A stretch of 64,000 nt of DNA from NCBI GenBank assembly GCA_020002185.1, contig CM034541.1, positions 49,363,313 through 49,427,312 of the forward strand. The letters run 5' to 3'. Positions within the stretch are counted from its first letter, which is position 1. The number at the start of each line of letters is the position of its first letter. This stretch comes from Paraescarpia echinospica. Taxonomy: Eukaryota; Annelida; Polychaeta; Sabellida; Siboglinidae. The notes beneath the pieces are model-generated. The model saw nothing but the letters and a program-made list of their open reading frames with translations. It was not told the DNA's origin and searched no databases. The translations under genes and the position numbers were made by a program. Below, one piece after another: positions 12,566 to 24,771 of this stretch.

Positions 12566-14819
12566 TACGGAGCTTAGACAAGTGGCATTACAACATTACA
12601 AATACAATGCATGGGGCTTGTTGATTCAGTGTAAATTTGTATTAAAAAGTTGGACGATCTCAGAATGCAACTTTAATGGATACAGTGTAGCCCGACTTGA
12701 ACGTGTCATAAAGTTGTTAATTACGTTCTTCTCGTGTCAGTATTATATACTTATGTGTAATTTGCATTATTGATATGTGATGGTCACATTGATTTTAAAA
12801 TGCAGTGGTGAATCTAATGGTAATTACTTACCCAAAGTTTGCATGTTACTAACTCAAACCCCAACATCGATGATGCAGCTATCTAACTAAATTTCACACA
12901 CGGGTATTACTGATAAAAGTGTTTTAACAGCGGCTGGTTAATAACTAATTTGTTTATTGGGGAAATCGCTCGAAAATGGCAGACAGTGCTTGACGACACA
13001 AACACATTTTGTATGACGCATACACATATGTCATCTATCTACTCTTGGTGCATAGATTTCACCATCTGCCTCGACGAGAAAGTGACCTGTTAGATGATGG
13101 AGAACTCTAATTTTCGCGGTTCATTCACAGTGAAACACCTTTCTGAGCAATACGTCGCGGCTCGGGTATTTCCATTCGGTTCGGCAATTCCTGCAATGAC
13201 GTAATAACTCATCCGCCTGCTTTTAAAAGGATGGCGTCGGAGCGGCCCCCGCTGTTGGGTCACATATCAATAGTAGGTTTGAGGCATATATACGGAGGTC
13301 TGATTACTCTAAATGTGTCCCTCATGGGAGTCCTGATTACGAACCTTGGCTTATAATGTTTGTTAACGACTCGCGAAACCGCCTCGAGAGAGACAGCCAT
13401 TATGAATGAGCACCAGCGACCATCGCCAGACGACCAAGACGGTTTGCATACTAACGGAATTCTTGCATTATTACGGCGTAGTAGTCTGTATATCGGAAAA
13501 TGCAAGTGCATTTTGTTTGCAGTAAACATAATTTCAAAAAGTACATAGGAATATTAATGTTTTGCACAAATGCATATACTAATATTTGTCAGTGCTGTGA
13601 CAGAACAAAGCGAAATAATTCTTGCACACGTTCGCATAGAAAAACATTTAGCAAAATTAAGTTGCATGATTAATGTCTTAATTGGCGTTTGTTTGCGCGT
13701 ATCCCTGAATTGATTTGCTATGTGTATTTATGTGTGTTATAAATACGTTACATAGCTCTGTGAAGCATTGTCTCTCTGGCCGTTCAAGTTGGTTTTCACC
13801 CTCGTTACGTTTGCCTTATTTAACTATACGTTTTACCCAATATACGTAAACCAGTAGTTCCCTATTCTAAGGTATTACTATTAGAACAATGTGATCTGCA
13901 TTCATCCTAATCATTATGCAATATGTCTAGCAAAATTGTCCGATTATCGGCAGAACTGATTCATGGTCAGCATATTAATGTCAGGTAGTCAACAGAACCG
14001 AGTGACTCTCGCCGTGTAGTTGTTTCCGGACAGAGACCCCCACAACCTACGGCATTTGATGTCACATTTTAAGACACTTCCTCGTTCTTTCTGGTTCTCG
14101 GTGCGCCAACGAGTTGTACCAAGCTGTTTTCAAACAATTGCGCTGGCCGGTTGGCCAAGGAATCGGACACTTATCACAACTGCAAACGTTGAAGTTAGCA
14201 CACACAAACAGTGGCAGATCTATCCCACATGGTATATTCTAGGTAGGTCTACTAGTACGTTGACGCATATCAATTTTACCTATCTACACATGCTACATAG
14301 CTGGGCTAACCGTGTGTCTTCAAGAGCAACTGTAACATGACAAAGAGCTCTAATTATTACAGTCCATTCAGGTTCAAACACATTTTAGACCGAAGCGTCG
14401 CGGCTCGTGTGCGCCTATTCGGTTCGGCGATATCAGCAATTACATAATAACTCACACCCCGTAGTAAAGGCATTTTACGTTGGATCAACAATTGCAGTGT
14501 GGTCTGTACAAATCAGCCTACTTTACCTAAACACAAACACCGGGTATCTTGGTTACAAACTTAGGTTTGCTAAATGTCAGTTAATGACTCGCAAGCTGCG
14601 CCGTCGTGACAGACAGCCATTATGAATGGGCAACAGCGACTCCCGTGCTAGCCGAACTAAATGGTTTGCATACTTACATAATTCCTACTCTACTACGAGG
14701 TAGACTAGTAGTTTACACATTTGAAGGTGCGTTCCTGGAGATGCTTGGATATATGGTATGCTATAAGCGTAAGACCAGTTCTAGATACAAATGATGAGAG
14801 ATTTATTCATTTATTCATT
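12565..14819 (-). repeat. Right arm of large fold-back structure
   Basis: Inverted counterpart of 2728-5096. Shared landmarks in mirror order are the GTCCAACTTTTTAA block, the TTTCGCGAGTCGTTAA block, the TCTGTCGATAATCGG-like block and AGCGTAAGACCAG near the outer end. Like the left arm it contains two diverged direct units, so the internal duplication is older than the inversion. An eight-base target duplication was looked for in the flanks and not found. Confidence 0.8.
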
Positions 14820-16548
14820 ATACGTGTTTTTCCTGGTCATCCAGCCTTGTTTTGGTAAAGAGTGCACCTGGGATAACGCACGATTAAAATGTTGATATTA
14901 TTATTGTTAGTATAAGTATTATAATTGTTTACCTCCAGCATGTAAACACTATTGCAACCTTCGATTTAAACTTTGGTTCACTTATTATCTCAACCAATGA
15001 CATTTGCTGCATCACTGTTGATCGGCATAGGCCTACACATAGACAATTAACATTTTGGGGTGTAAACCACTCTTGCCAAATCTTGCCTGTACGGTGCAAC
15101 ACCAAATGTTTATTAAAACGGCTCGTTCCTATTGAACATGATTCGATACATGGAATCAGTGAATGTGCTGAAGTGACGTTTTGTGAGAAAGTCAACTTTA
15201 GCGATCTAAATGGTTGATATTACTTGCATAATCAGCCAGTCTACAAATTAAAACTAAAAGTTAAAGGTGCCTTGTTAATTACCTTTGTTTTGCTCATCCA
15301 ATTTCAAATTAGTGTAAAAAGAAAACCTTCATAATAGAAGTGACTTTTGGGAATAGTTTTTACTGTTGCAGCAGTCTTGCGATAGCTGTGTTACCATTGC
15401 AGTATTGCTATTGCGATAGTGTTGTAACTATTGCGACAGTATGTGATATTATTGTGACCTTGCGGATACCCAGGAAAAGGAATTCCAAATCATAAAGTAT
15501 CGCAGGAGATGGCATGTGGCCTTGGAGGCGGATGATTCCCAAAATGATGAATATAAATGAATAACGCTGCTATATTCGAAGAGTGTTAGTGCTACGTTGG
15601 TAAATAAGTAACGTTACTAAATGAAATTGAAAAAAGCATGTTTACACGAAATCAAATGGCACAAATAGACCTGCTGAACTGTTTCCCAACGATGTTAACT
15701 ATTGATAGTTAGACGTACTACCGAAAATACACTATCATCACATCGACTATCGCGATGCACCAATACTTTGGTGTATTGTTTATTGCATCCCTAATATATG
15801 GCATCAATTACGACTTGCTAGTTCGTTTGTGCAACGTTTTGTTTGAAGTGTTGTTAAAATCGTAAGACAAACAATTATCATATTTAACTTATATCTCCAG
15901 AATCAATTCAAGTGATTTTCAAACGTGGAATATTCACGTGAATGCGCCATACCATAGTGCAAGTGTTTCAGTATTCTGGAACTAGTTGTGCTTGATTTGA
16001 AATCGTGACGTAAAACTGTTCTTACGATGTTCAACACTACCCCTTCACGACTGCGAAAAATCATCTCCAATAACTACCTCTTCGACCGCGATAGGTCTCC
16101 ATCATTACTCCCATCGAGGATCCGATGGATATTTGTTTACTATCATTGGTTACGACAGCAATTGGGACAAAGTACAACTCCAATTTACCACATTAATGAA
16201 CTCAGCTGCTGTTGATGGGCGGGAATACTCGAAGAAAATGAGCCGCATTCTCTGCGAATTCTTTACTACCACTGCGGCAAAATTAGATGTCATATTTAGA
16301 ATATTGTCATCGTAACACGTGTGAATTTCTGCATTTTTTTATATCCAACGAAAGAAGCCATTAAGATAACTTTTAAAAACTTGACAAAGATTATCATAGA
16401 CGGAATGGTTGCGTAATAGCAGTCATCTTACTTGCAAGAAAACAGACGAAATGCAGTGTTGCAATTTTCTTTCAAGGGGTGCCTTTAGATAGAAATATCC
16501 TCTTTGAAAGTTCAAAGTGGCATTATATTAGCAGTGGACAGCGGATTA
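14820..16548. other. No gene recognised; short TATTGCGATAGT-like repeats
   Basis: Non-coding by inspection. At 15368-15460 imperfect TTGCGATAGT/TATTGCGACAGT units recur about five times. An open frame ending at 16315 is short and unassigned. Confidence 0.4.
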
Positions 16549-17270
16549 GCGGTGGTGTTGGTGATGTTTGATTTGAGTGCTGCTTTTGACACAATCGATC
16601 ACCCAATTTTATTGCGTCGAATAAAAATATGACACGCTGTGCATGAGTGGGTTTGCATTAGCGAAAACCACACTCTCGTGTCCTATCTGTCAACGAAATT
16701 CCAATACAGTATCTGGAACAACACGTCAAGCAAGACATCTACGTGGAGTGCTATACATCTCTGTGATGGGGCCAATGTTCACTAAGTGCACCACATCTTT
16801 TTGGTGATGTTATTAGCCAACGCGATCTTATCAATAATCTGTACGATGAGTGACGCGTGTCTTATTTAGACCGGGTTCATGGTAGTAGGTAAATGCATTA
16901 GACAAGCTTCACTGGTGCTTGCCCAATGTTGTCGTCGTAAGCGTCAGAATGGTCTAATGCTAAGAAGTTGCAACATCGATATGGTGATATTTGAAACTAT
17001 CATAAAGTTGACGTTATCAAATACCATCCTACTGCTGTTTGGTAGTTGATTGCAAGTGCTTAGTGTCTCCAGTACCAATATCACGGAATAGTATATGGCT
17101 TCACTCTAACATGATATAAAATTAATACAATACCGTGCAAACAACCCGGATGTCAAGTGGACAAGGAAGTATTAGGCTTATCGGGAGTCCGTTTGTGTTA
17201 TCCAAGTGAAACCAATCCTTCTGAGATAGCTGACAATTTTATTATGAAACTTTCACGGTGATAACATTTA
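16549..17270 (+). pseudogene. LINE reverse transcriptase relic (Jockey/CR1-like)
   Basis: At 16560-16622 the frame reads LVMFDLSAAFDTIDHPILL, the palm block with the first catalytic Asp of non-LTR reverse transcriptases. A stop follows at once. Further on, GVLYISVMGPMF at about 16745-16785 resembles the [13 protein letters not shown] block in a decayed form. Downstream to 17270 the sequence is too decayed to follow. No endonuclease part is seen. This is an old, dead fragment; clade assignment beyond Jockey/CR1-like is uncertain. Confidence 0.65.
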
Positions 17271-17314
17271 CAAAATCAGTAGACAATGTGTTCACTCATT
17301 AATAGTCCTGTCTT

Positions 17315-17316
<2 letters not shown>

Positions 17317-17365
<49 letters not shown>

Positions 17366-17405
17366 GTATATATATGTATATATATATGTATGTATATATA
17401 TATAC

Positions 17406-17437
<32 letters not shown>

Positions 17438-17474
17438 GTATGTATATATATACATATATATATATATACATATA
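17317..17474. repeat. (TA)n microsatellite with TACA interruptions
   Basis: About 157 bp of TA units with CATA/GTAT interruptions. It abuts the RTE-like fragment that follows; all Ile/Tyr-rich frames here are artefacts. Confidence 0.95.
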
Positions 17475-17738
17475 AGCATTGCAATAAAACGTAGAACACA
17501 ACAAGCAAGGTTCATAAGCCATACAATGAGAAAGAGAAAATTAGAACAGTTAGTAATATCAGGTCAGATTCAGGTGAAAAACCACAGAGGACGTCAGAGA
17601 ATGACAGCAACAGACAGTATGTCGACGTGGTTTGAAAGGAGCGTAATACAACTGCTACGAATTACAAACAACCGAGTGGTTTGAAGGGCCATGATCGCCA
17701 CCGCCTGCGACAGACACGGCACTTAGAAGAAGAAGATA
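17474..17738 (+). pseudogene. LINE (RTE-like) C-terminal fragment
   Basis: The frame reads [17 protein letters not shown], then [16 protein letters not shown], and after a TGA in place of Trp, RAMIATACDRHGT with a stop. This matches the C-terminal end shared by many RTE-like and CR1-like open reading frames (GH..R...LE.LV..G.I.G...RGRQR, then W..M......HGT). A TTAGAAGAAGAAG tail follows, so this is the 3' end of a 5'-truncated insertion that begins inside the TA microsatellite. Confidence 0.7.
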
Positions 17739-18137
17739 CTCGAAGCATGACAGCGCCGACCACAGACAAGTGTGTACCAGCAGACTCGCAACATCAGCCG
17801 GAGTAGAACATGTCTTACACAATATTCCAGTAAAATATGGAGCATGTACCGTGACTCTCTGAGAGTGGACGCCATTACGATATACTCCCTTGGACATAAA
17901 CTGGCAGTGCAAAGGATGGTTATACGTATGATTCTGTGTTTGGAAAATGCACTACATTAAACTCCCCGATGTCCAAATGCGTAGTGTGTAAATAGTTTCA
18001 GTAACCTGCGCTTGCGGTTTACATAAGACTACAGGCCCGTAATCAGGGTTTGCTGAGGGGGGTTCGTTTTTCATATTTTGTTATAATATATATAATATAT
18101 ATATATATATATATACATATATATGTGTGTGTGTATG

Positions 18138-18182
<45 letters not shown>

Positions 18183-18548
18183 GTATGTATGTTTTCTAAT
18201 AACATACGCTGACCAGATATGTATATAGCGCCGCGCTAGGCAGATCGATGTTTTTAAGCAGCCCAATATATGATATACCCGACATCACAACTTATATTGA
18301 TGTGAGCGATGTTACAAATAAACGTCAAACCTACTGTTACGTATGCAAAAATAACAACAGCAATTTGAACGACATTTAACGTTCAAATAAGAGGTTCTTT
18401 ATTGGCACGATATGCGAAAATTATTGCTTTTGATTGAAATCAGTAGGGATATCATAATTGATGTGCAGCTAAAGGGGTAGTGAAGACAGATGGCATTGGC
18501 ACATTCAGATTGATTAATTTGAAAGTGTTCGAATGCCTTGGTGGCACA
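17739..18548. other. No gene; TA/TG microsatellite at 18084-18192
   Basis: Non-coding. The microsatellite has TA tracts around a short GTGTGTGTATG core. Confidence 0.5.
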
Positions 18549-19070
18549 TTAGCTTTCATACAGGAGAATCCTTAGTTGCTGTTTCCTTGCGAAACGGTCT
18601 GCAAAATAATTCACCGTTTGATTGACATCAACAGGAACATCATAGTGGATGTGCAAAAGTGCAAACGAGGAGAGACGTTCTTGACCAATACTGGCCCGCA
18701 TGAAGGTTTTCAGGCGTCGTAGAGCGCTAGCACTTCTTTCGCATTTCCATTACGTTCAGGCCAATTGCAACAACACATAGATGTTGAGGAATGTCTCTCG
18801 CTGGCAATCCTTGATTGCCTTTGTACAGCTGTTTGGGCACTCCTTTGGTTCTTTGCCGCGATAGCTCTTCTCGCGTCGATGGAACTCTTCTTGTGGCATT
18901 TTCGGAGATGGCAGATTTCCTTTGTACATGGCGATTGTTTCTGCAAGTTCAGGCATATGTTTGCACAACATTGCTGGGACCAGGCCTAGGAGTGATGTAC
19001 TTCTCTGGGATAATGCTGAAACCCCCCCGTCCAAAAAGTGATCGTATCTGCAGTTTTCAATTCTGTGCAA
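18549..19070 (-). pseudogene. hAT-type transposase C-terminal fragment (ZMYM1-like), dead
   Basis: Read on the minus strand, 19070-18760 gives LLGLVPAMLCKHMPELAET and a Lys/Glu-rich linker. The same frame continues as CERSASALRRLKTFM then RLSSFALLHIHYD and ends at a TAA at 18549-18551. This is the hAT C-terminal dimerisation region as found in ZMYM1/TTF-type hAT transposases, whose usual signature is SCECERSFSALRRLKT. Just before CERS two in-frame stops (TGA and TAA) replace the expected sequence. There is no frameshift elsewhere. The N-terminal catalytic parts are absent, so this is a truncated inactive copy, possibly host-exapted only if spliced around the stops. Confidence 0.8.
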
Positions 19071-19077
19071 ATTTCAT

Positions 19078-19505
19078 TGAACAGCTAAAAGTAATTACGG
19101 ATTGCTATGCAGTTGATTTAGCGGGAAAACGGATGTAGGTATGAGGGTTCCGACCGGGGTGGTTCGTTTTCGGAGGTGTTTCATAAAAGTGGGAGTAATC
19201 CGAACCCCCCAAACATGTATCATGATTACATGTTTTAATTTTTTGCAAATTTCACTGAACAGCTAAAAGTAATTATTGATTGCTATGCAGCTAGTTTAGC
19301 GGGAGAACGGAGGTGGGTAAGAGGGGTTCGAACGGGGGGGATTCGTTTTTGCATGGAATTATTCCGAACCTCCCAAACAAAAAATTATCATATTTTTTAA
19401 AATGTTATTCTGAACAGATTTAACTGAACAGCGGAAACTAATTATTGATAGCTAAGAAGCTGGATTAGCAGGAAAACGGGGGTGGGTGAGGGTATAGGCG
19501 AGGTT
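19078..19505. repeat. About 175-bp tandem repeat, three copies
   Basis: Copies start at 19078, 19256 and 19424 with TGAACAGCTAAAAGTAATTA-like sequence and continue with TTAGCGGGAAAACGG and a G-rich GGGTGGTTCG block, then CCGAACCCCCC. The G-rich/C-rich alternation lets each unit fold on itself. It lies just upstream (minus sense) of the hAT fragment and may be its non-coding part. Confidence 0.65.
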
Positions 19506-20540
19506 TCGAGGGAGGGGTTCGTTTTTGAACGGGGGTTCGTAATAAAGGGAGGGGGCTTGAACGAATCCGCCGAACCATCCCTTAGATACGGTCTGGGCTC
19601 GGAATTCGTACATCCTAGCTTTATTATAATTGTCGAAAAAATGTACTTTAATTACTAAATAAAGTAGCGAAAATTTGAATATCCTTTTACTACAATACAT
19701 AGAACCGGACCATTTAAAAATGAGCTTCCTGAATGAATTTTTATATCACCCGATCAGACATAATTTAAAAGTTAGTCACAAAACTACATAACCAATTTGT
19801 GTAAACTAGCTACATAGTTGTAATATATACTAGACAATTCAATATTCAGCGAAATAATTACGAAAAAGACGATAAAACCGAAGTGAGGGGACCTTAAACT
19901 AGTAATTACAGACGTTTCTAGGTGCAGGTTAATCGCCGATAATATAATGTCACCGGACAGCGCGCTAATAGCCGCGTCACACGGTATCTCCCTGAGTGCA
20001 GCATAATACTGGGCGGTCTTCTACGAGCAGCAATCAAGCTGTTTGACCAGCCGGAAACAGCGGAAATCAATAAGAGCCTCGCCCGTCGAAGGGTTCTTAT
20101 CTGTCCGACGCATCCAGCAAACGTCGTCGGAAACGGGTTGTTGAGGAGTCTCAAAGTGTGTAGCCGTGCACTGAATGCATGTCTGGCATTGAATGTGCCA
20201 TCTTAACTACCAGGAGCGCCACAACCGCACACTCAGTATTTCAGGCACGGGATGCATTTGTCCGTAACTTACGAGTTAAGGATGTATTAGTTTCTGAAGG
20301 TGCGCTGTTCTTGTTTTGCGCAGCAATCGTCTGTTTCTACTGGTGCACCACAAATTTGCTTCCGTGCATACCTGAATCTAGCACGACTAGATTGGATTAG
20401 CATTGCTACGTACACACACGCATGCACGCCCCCTTGGGAACTTGTGCATGTTTTGCCGCCTTTATTTAAATGTTTTGGCGATAATGATTCTGTGTGAATC
20501 TGACACTGATGTCATGATCACGGAGCATGCGCACTCACTT
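19506..20540. other. No gene recognised
   Basis: Mixed composition. 19920-20330 is GC-richer than the surroundings and both strands are open for short distances, but no domain is recognised. Confidence 0.4.
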
Positions 20541-20690
20541 TGGTTGATTCACTGAGTATGTACGGCCTACACTCTGTCTGGTTGATCCAATGAGCATGTA
20601 GGAACTATAGTCTGTTTGGGTGATTCAATGAGCATGTAGGGCCTAAAGCCCTACATTCTGTCTGGTTGATCAACCGAGCATTTGTAGCAT
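20541..20690. repeat. Minisatellite, unit about 38-46 bp
   Basis: Three to four copies of a unit reading TGGTTGATTCAATGAGCATG then TAGGGCCTACA-like and TTCTGTC. A related cluster sits at 22281-22412, 1.7 kb away. Confidence 0.65.
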
Positions 20691-21199
20691 TTCTGCTATT
20701 TGTGGATGTTTAAATCTACTTTCCTTAGGTTTAATTTGGTAAATGAGGAAGGTCAAGTCAATAGATAGACAGATTGTTGACCAACCGCCTTAGGTACGTA
20801 ATTACAGCAACTCGGTTGCAAATGCGCTCAGTGGGGCGTGGTGTTCTGTTGCTTGAGTTTCTAGGCAAGCAGGTGGTTTCACTGTTTCTTAGAGAGTGTT
20901 CCACAGTGCTTAGCTTGACTTGTATATGTATTAGCCAATATAAATGATGGAAACCTGTCATATAACGTGTAAATAAGACCGCTTATATACATCTGTCATA
21001 CGTATTTCGCCATCTGGCGAAGGACTGGGACAGATCCAGGGTTGAACGAAACAGGTTACCATGCTGCCTAGAGAATGACAAATCAAGTCGTGAAGCGTGG
21101 TGGGAATCGTTAACGTGGGTTACGTTCCCAAGCTTATGTGTGTGCAATATTCAGCGTCCAGAGTGACTGTTCGAGCTTCGAAGAAGCCATGCCGCCACG
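20691..21199. other. No gene recognised
   Basis: Non-coding DNA between the minisatellite and the GC-rich open frame. Confidence 0.4.
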
Positions 21200-21540
21200 T
21201 CAGCGGTTTATTGAAGCAACTTTCCGGTCGGCCCCAACGTATTTGCGTCGATGAGCGATAATCGCGACGCGCTCACCACAGCTCGGGCCATCCTCGAACA
21301 GCGGTCTCACAGCGACATCGTCCGACAGCTTGACCGAATGCGACTCGTAGCGGCCGGCGGAAAGCGTATACTGCCCGTCGTCGTCATTCTCGCCAACCCA
21401 TTCATCCGACTTCTCGATAGTTTGCGACAGGGCAAGACCTCTCGATCGAAACACCGAATGCGAGTCGTCATTCACGCGAACGTATTCTACTGATTTCGAA
21501 ATCGTTTGCGACCGTGCGAGACAAGTCGATCATAGAACGG
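21200..21540 (-). CDS. Unassigned GC-rich open frame with internal repeat
   Basis: A continuous minus-strand frame runs from about 21540 to 21200. It is clearly GC-richer and CpG-richer than its surroundings. Two related segments follow each other: one with LARSQTISKSVEYVRVNDDS and one with LALSQTIEKSDEWVGENDDD, so the frame contains an internal duplication of about 29 residues. It then reads YTLSAGRYESHSV and ends with VAIIAHRRKYVGAD-like sequence, loosely recalling beta-trefoil (fascin-like) strands, which I would not rely on. No ATG or convincing splice sites fix the ends. It could be a lone exon, a decayed repeat or chance. Confidence 0.25.
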
Positions 21541-22280
21541 ACACGACTCGAGAATTCGCGGCGTACGACGGCAAGCGTCAATTGCGTCAATTGCCCGACA
21601 TCATCACTCGTGCGGCCGAGATGCACCGTTCTGATGGTTTTCTGAGCTCGGCGTGTTGACTTCAACAAACGTTCGTATAGATTCGAGATGAGACTAGCCC
21701 AGTGCAAATATATATTTTCTAATTGAACGTATCTATTATTTGCTGTTTTATGAATGGTAGTTATCTGTAGTTTTGAAGTGAGGTATTATTACCCTTGAAA
21801 TATTCATATATATATATATTTGTTGTAACCGATTACTGTAATGAGAGTCCGCGAGGGCTAGCTATATGCTGTGTATTTACTTTTATGGGGGTTATTCTTA
21901 GATAACACTTGGCGCCTAGTGTTTGGTCGTGTAGTGGAATAATCCGCCTTAGAAAGGAAGAGGAATTTTATAACTGAAAGATTAATTGTATATTTACTTT
22001 CTTAGTTAGATAGATTCAAAGCTTCAGTGTTATTGTTTATTATGTTCTGTTAAGATTTGGTTACGGGATTTCTTTATTCTTTTATTTTTTTGCTAATCGA
22101 TATACTTACCAAAAGAAAGATATCTTGTAATAGTTTATTAAATTTTCCTCGGTCTTTGTTGCTTGTTCACGATAACCGTTCTTTCTCATATGCGTTGACC
22201 TTGATATATAAGAACCTTACTTGACAGGAACCATCTAGTGTACGTAGACATTTGCTAATCCGTGACAGCATTTACGACCT
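21541..22280. other. No gene recognised
   Basis: GC-rich at first, then AT-rich from 21720. Nothing supported. Confidence 0.4.
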
Positions 22281-22412
22281 GATAGTGACTGGTTGGTCGG
22301 AACATGTAGGGTGTACACCCAGTTTGGTTCATCCATTGAGCATATAGTGCATGTTAAATAAGAATTACCCACTAAGCATGTAGGGCCTACATTCGACCTG
22401 GTTGATCGACTT
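22281..22412. repeat. Second cluster of the GAGCATGTAGGGCCTAC minisatellite
   Basis: Diverged copies of the unit at 20541-20690 (AACATGTAGGGTGTACACCC, then CATTGAGCATATAGTGC and CTAAGCATGTAGGGCCTACA). Confidence 0.55.
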
Positions 22413-22428
22413 AACGTGGCAGGCGACC

Positions 22429-22689
22429 GACATGATCCCTGGACAACGTCGTGTACTGACATGATCACATAACTCCATGATGGGATGACGTGATCACATG
22501 AAAATATTGTTTGTTAATAGGATCCCATGACAACATGGTGAGCTGACTGGATCCCATGATAACATTGTATGTTGACATAATCCCACGATAAAGTAGTCTG
22601 ATTACGTCATCCAATGACAGCATGGTGTGGTGACAAAATCCTATGACAACATAGTGAGATGAGAGAATACAATAACAATATGAAGTGCT
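22429..22689. repeat. 29-bp minisatellite, nine units
   Basis: Nine consecutive units of 29 bp fill 261 bp. The unit reads about TGACATGATCCCATGACAAC followed by ATGGTGTG. Units differ by several bases each but keep the length constant, so the array is old and expanded without indels. Confidence 0.75.
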
Positions 22690-22829
22690 AACAAGATACC
22701 TCAACGCTGTCTGCATATAGGGGCAACATAGTATATTGACGATAGTTCATGGCAGAATGAATATATGACGCACATGAGTGATATACGAAATGTATTATGT
22801 ATGCACAATACATGTTTAGAATATTATTG

Positions 22830-23101
22830 TGTCGTTTCACTATTCTGGTTTGGTGTTCAATGGTTTTATTATTAGCAATAAAAGATCCACGGCTGTGACC
22901 GAACTCAGTACAGTGTTTCGGGTTTTCAGAACGCACGTCATTGGTTTCCTCCAATCCCATCAAGTCGATTTTTCTTCTACGCCCCGCAGTTACGTAGACC
23001 ATCTGGAACTGCGTTAGCCATTTATCGGTAGATGCCGTCATGTTTCGCTGCTTGGGATTGGTCATCTTCTGCCTCCGTCGGGGAACTATATCAAATGACA
23101 T
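22830..23101 (-). CDS. Unassigned open frame, possible exon
   Basis: The minus-strand frame reads VPRRRQKMTNPKQRNMTAS then KWLTQFQMVYVTAGRRRKI. A possible acceptor (TTTGATATAG) precedes VPRRR. It lies downstream of the minus-strand Ig/EGF exons and its basic start could suit the inner side of a membrane segment, but no membrane segment is visible and no family is recognised. Chance is a real possibility. Confidence 0.2.
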
Positions 23102-23151
23102 ATCATTGGTTATGGAACGTCATATAGAAGAAAAATGTAGTCATACGTGTG

Positions 23152-23199
23152 TATGTTTGTGTATGTTTTTGCGTGTGTGTGTTTGTGTGTGTTTGTGTG

Positions 23200-23231
<32 letters not shown>

Positions 23232-23254
23232 TGCGTGCGTGTGTGTGTGTGTGG
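23152..23254. repeat. (GT)n/(GCGT)n microsatellite
   Basis: GTGTGTTT and GT units followed by seven GCGT units and more GT. Confidence 0.9.
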
Positions 23255-24270
23255 CAAGGCAAACCACAAATAACTAACACTATGTTCTTTGCTAAGCCGT
23301 TTGTTGCATCTAAAGGATTCTGATGGCTAAGACCACTGATTTCCAGGCATAACATTGTAGCACTGCTCCAACCACACAGTAATTGTTTACATGTACTTAA
23401 TTTCTAAGGTTTCACGACGATACTTCAACCCCCTCCTTTCTCGGGGATCGATAATGGGATAAGGCGGTGGTCACACATACACACCTATTAATGTTCCAGT
23501 TCATAAGGTCTCGAATATACTGCACAGTGTTTGTACAGAAAAACACAAATAAGATATAGGGATCTATTGCCGAATGACCACCATCTATACGCACTGAAGG
23601 ATAGTTGCCGAAAGGTCCTCTACCCAGACCAATAAAATACGAAAAGACTACTATTATCCCTCAAATCAATTCTTGCAACTTCGTTACACGGTATACGAGC
23701 AACGTCACTTACAAACCTAAAGCATTGACACAAATTATGAGAAACCAAATATACCATGCGTTAAATTAGCAGAGCCCAATATAGAGTTCGTTCATTGTAC
23801 CTCTCGTACCAGTCGACCGTCGTGGCCCTACAATCGGCTATACAACGGCTCGTATGACGACGCACAGCAAAACTCCAAGAAGGCCTCCGCGAACAAGATT
23901 GAAACCTGATGACGTCTTGCCTGCTTTAGTGAAGAATCAACATTGCGTTAAATTTAATTTTAATTTCAAGTTGACGTAAGCGTTTATGTTTCGGCAACGC
24001 CTGATAGATTGGAGCAATGCCTGATAGATTGTTCCGAGTGTACAAAGATCATCCTGCTTGGGTGACGTGGAGCAATTTTATTAGCCAGAAAGAAACATCC
24101 GTTCCTATTACCATGGATAATTATGTAATATTTATTCACGTAGGCTATAATAATACATAGAAATTTTTTTTTATAAAAGAAAACTGTCGATATTCATGAT
24201 TTCTTTACTAAATGTTGACAAGATCCGAATATATATATATATATCATATCGCAGCACGAAATATTCCACA
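23255..24270. other. No gene recognised
   Basis: Non-coding; probably intronic or 3' of the minus-strand gene. Confidence 0.4.
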
Positions 24271-24342
24271 CTCACACACTAACTTACTCACTCACTCACT
24301 CACTCACTCACTCACTCACTCACTCACTCACTCACTCACTCA

Positions 24343-24404
<62 letters not shown>
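24271..24404. repeat. (ACTC)n-(CA)n-(TA)n compound microsatellite
   Basis: About 18 ACTC units, 20 CA units and a TA tract lead directly to the donor site of the EGF exon, leaving only about 10 bp between repeat and splice site. Confidence 0.95.
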
Positions 24405-24415
24405 CGTATACTTAC

Positions 24416-24529
24416 TGTTATCGCAATCCACACCATCGTATTCCGTGACACACTGGCAGCTGTATCCGGGGAGTTTATCTATACAAGTGCCACCATTTTG
24501 ACATGGATTAGAGTCGCACTCGTCCACGC
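24416..24529 (-). CDS. EGF-like exon, phase 1-1
   Basis: A 114-bp exon with acceptor TATTGTAG and donor GTAAGT on the minus strand. It encodes one complete EGF module: [15 protein letters not shown], then [11 protein letters not shown] and GVDCDN, with all six cysteines. The Cys-x-Asp-x4-Tyr-x-Cys pattern ([10 protein letters not shown]) is that of calcium-binding EGF. The residue before VDEC is encoded by xGC across the splice, so it cannot be Asp or Asn, unlike the sister exon at 26435-26548, and calcium binding may be weakened. Both ends are phase 1, so the exon can be duplicated or skipped without shifting the frame. It belongs to an extracellular or membrane protein with the Ig exons upstream; the gene name cannot be given. 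Confidence 0.85.
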
Positions 24530-24728
24530 CTACAATAATAGCAGACACATATTACAACAAATACGTTAACTACATTTGTTGATAACATATCCATTGATTA
24601 ATATAACTGTAGGACCTTTAGCTCTCTTGCTGCCAATTATAATACATATTTTAACTGCCATTTAACGAAAATTAATTTTTTTTTTTTATTAAAAGGGGAG
24701 TGCAGACAAAACGAAAACACCCTATCAT

Positions 24729-24733
24729 ATATA

Positions 24734-24771
<38 letters not shown>

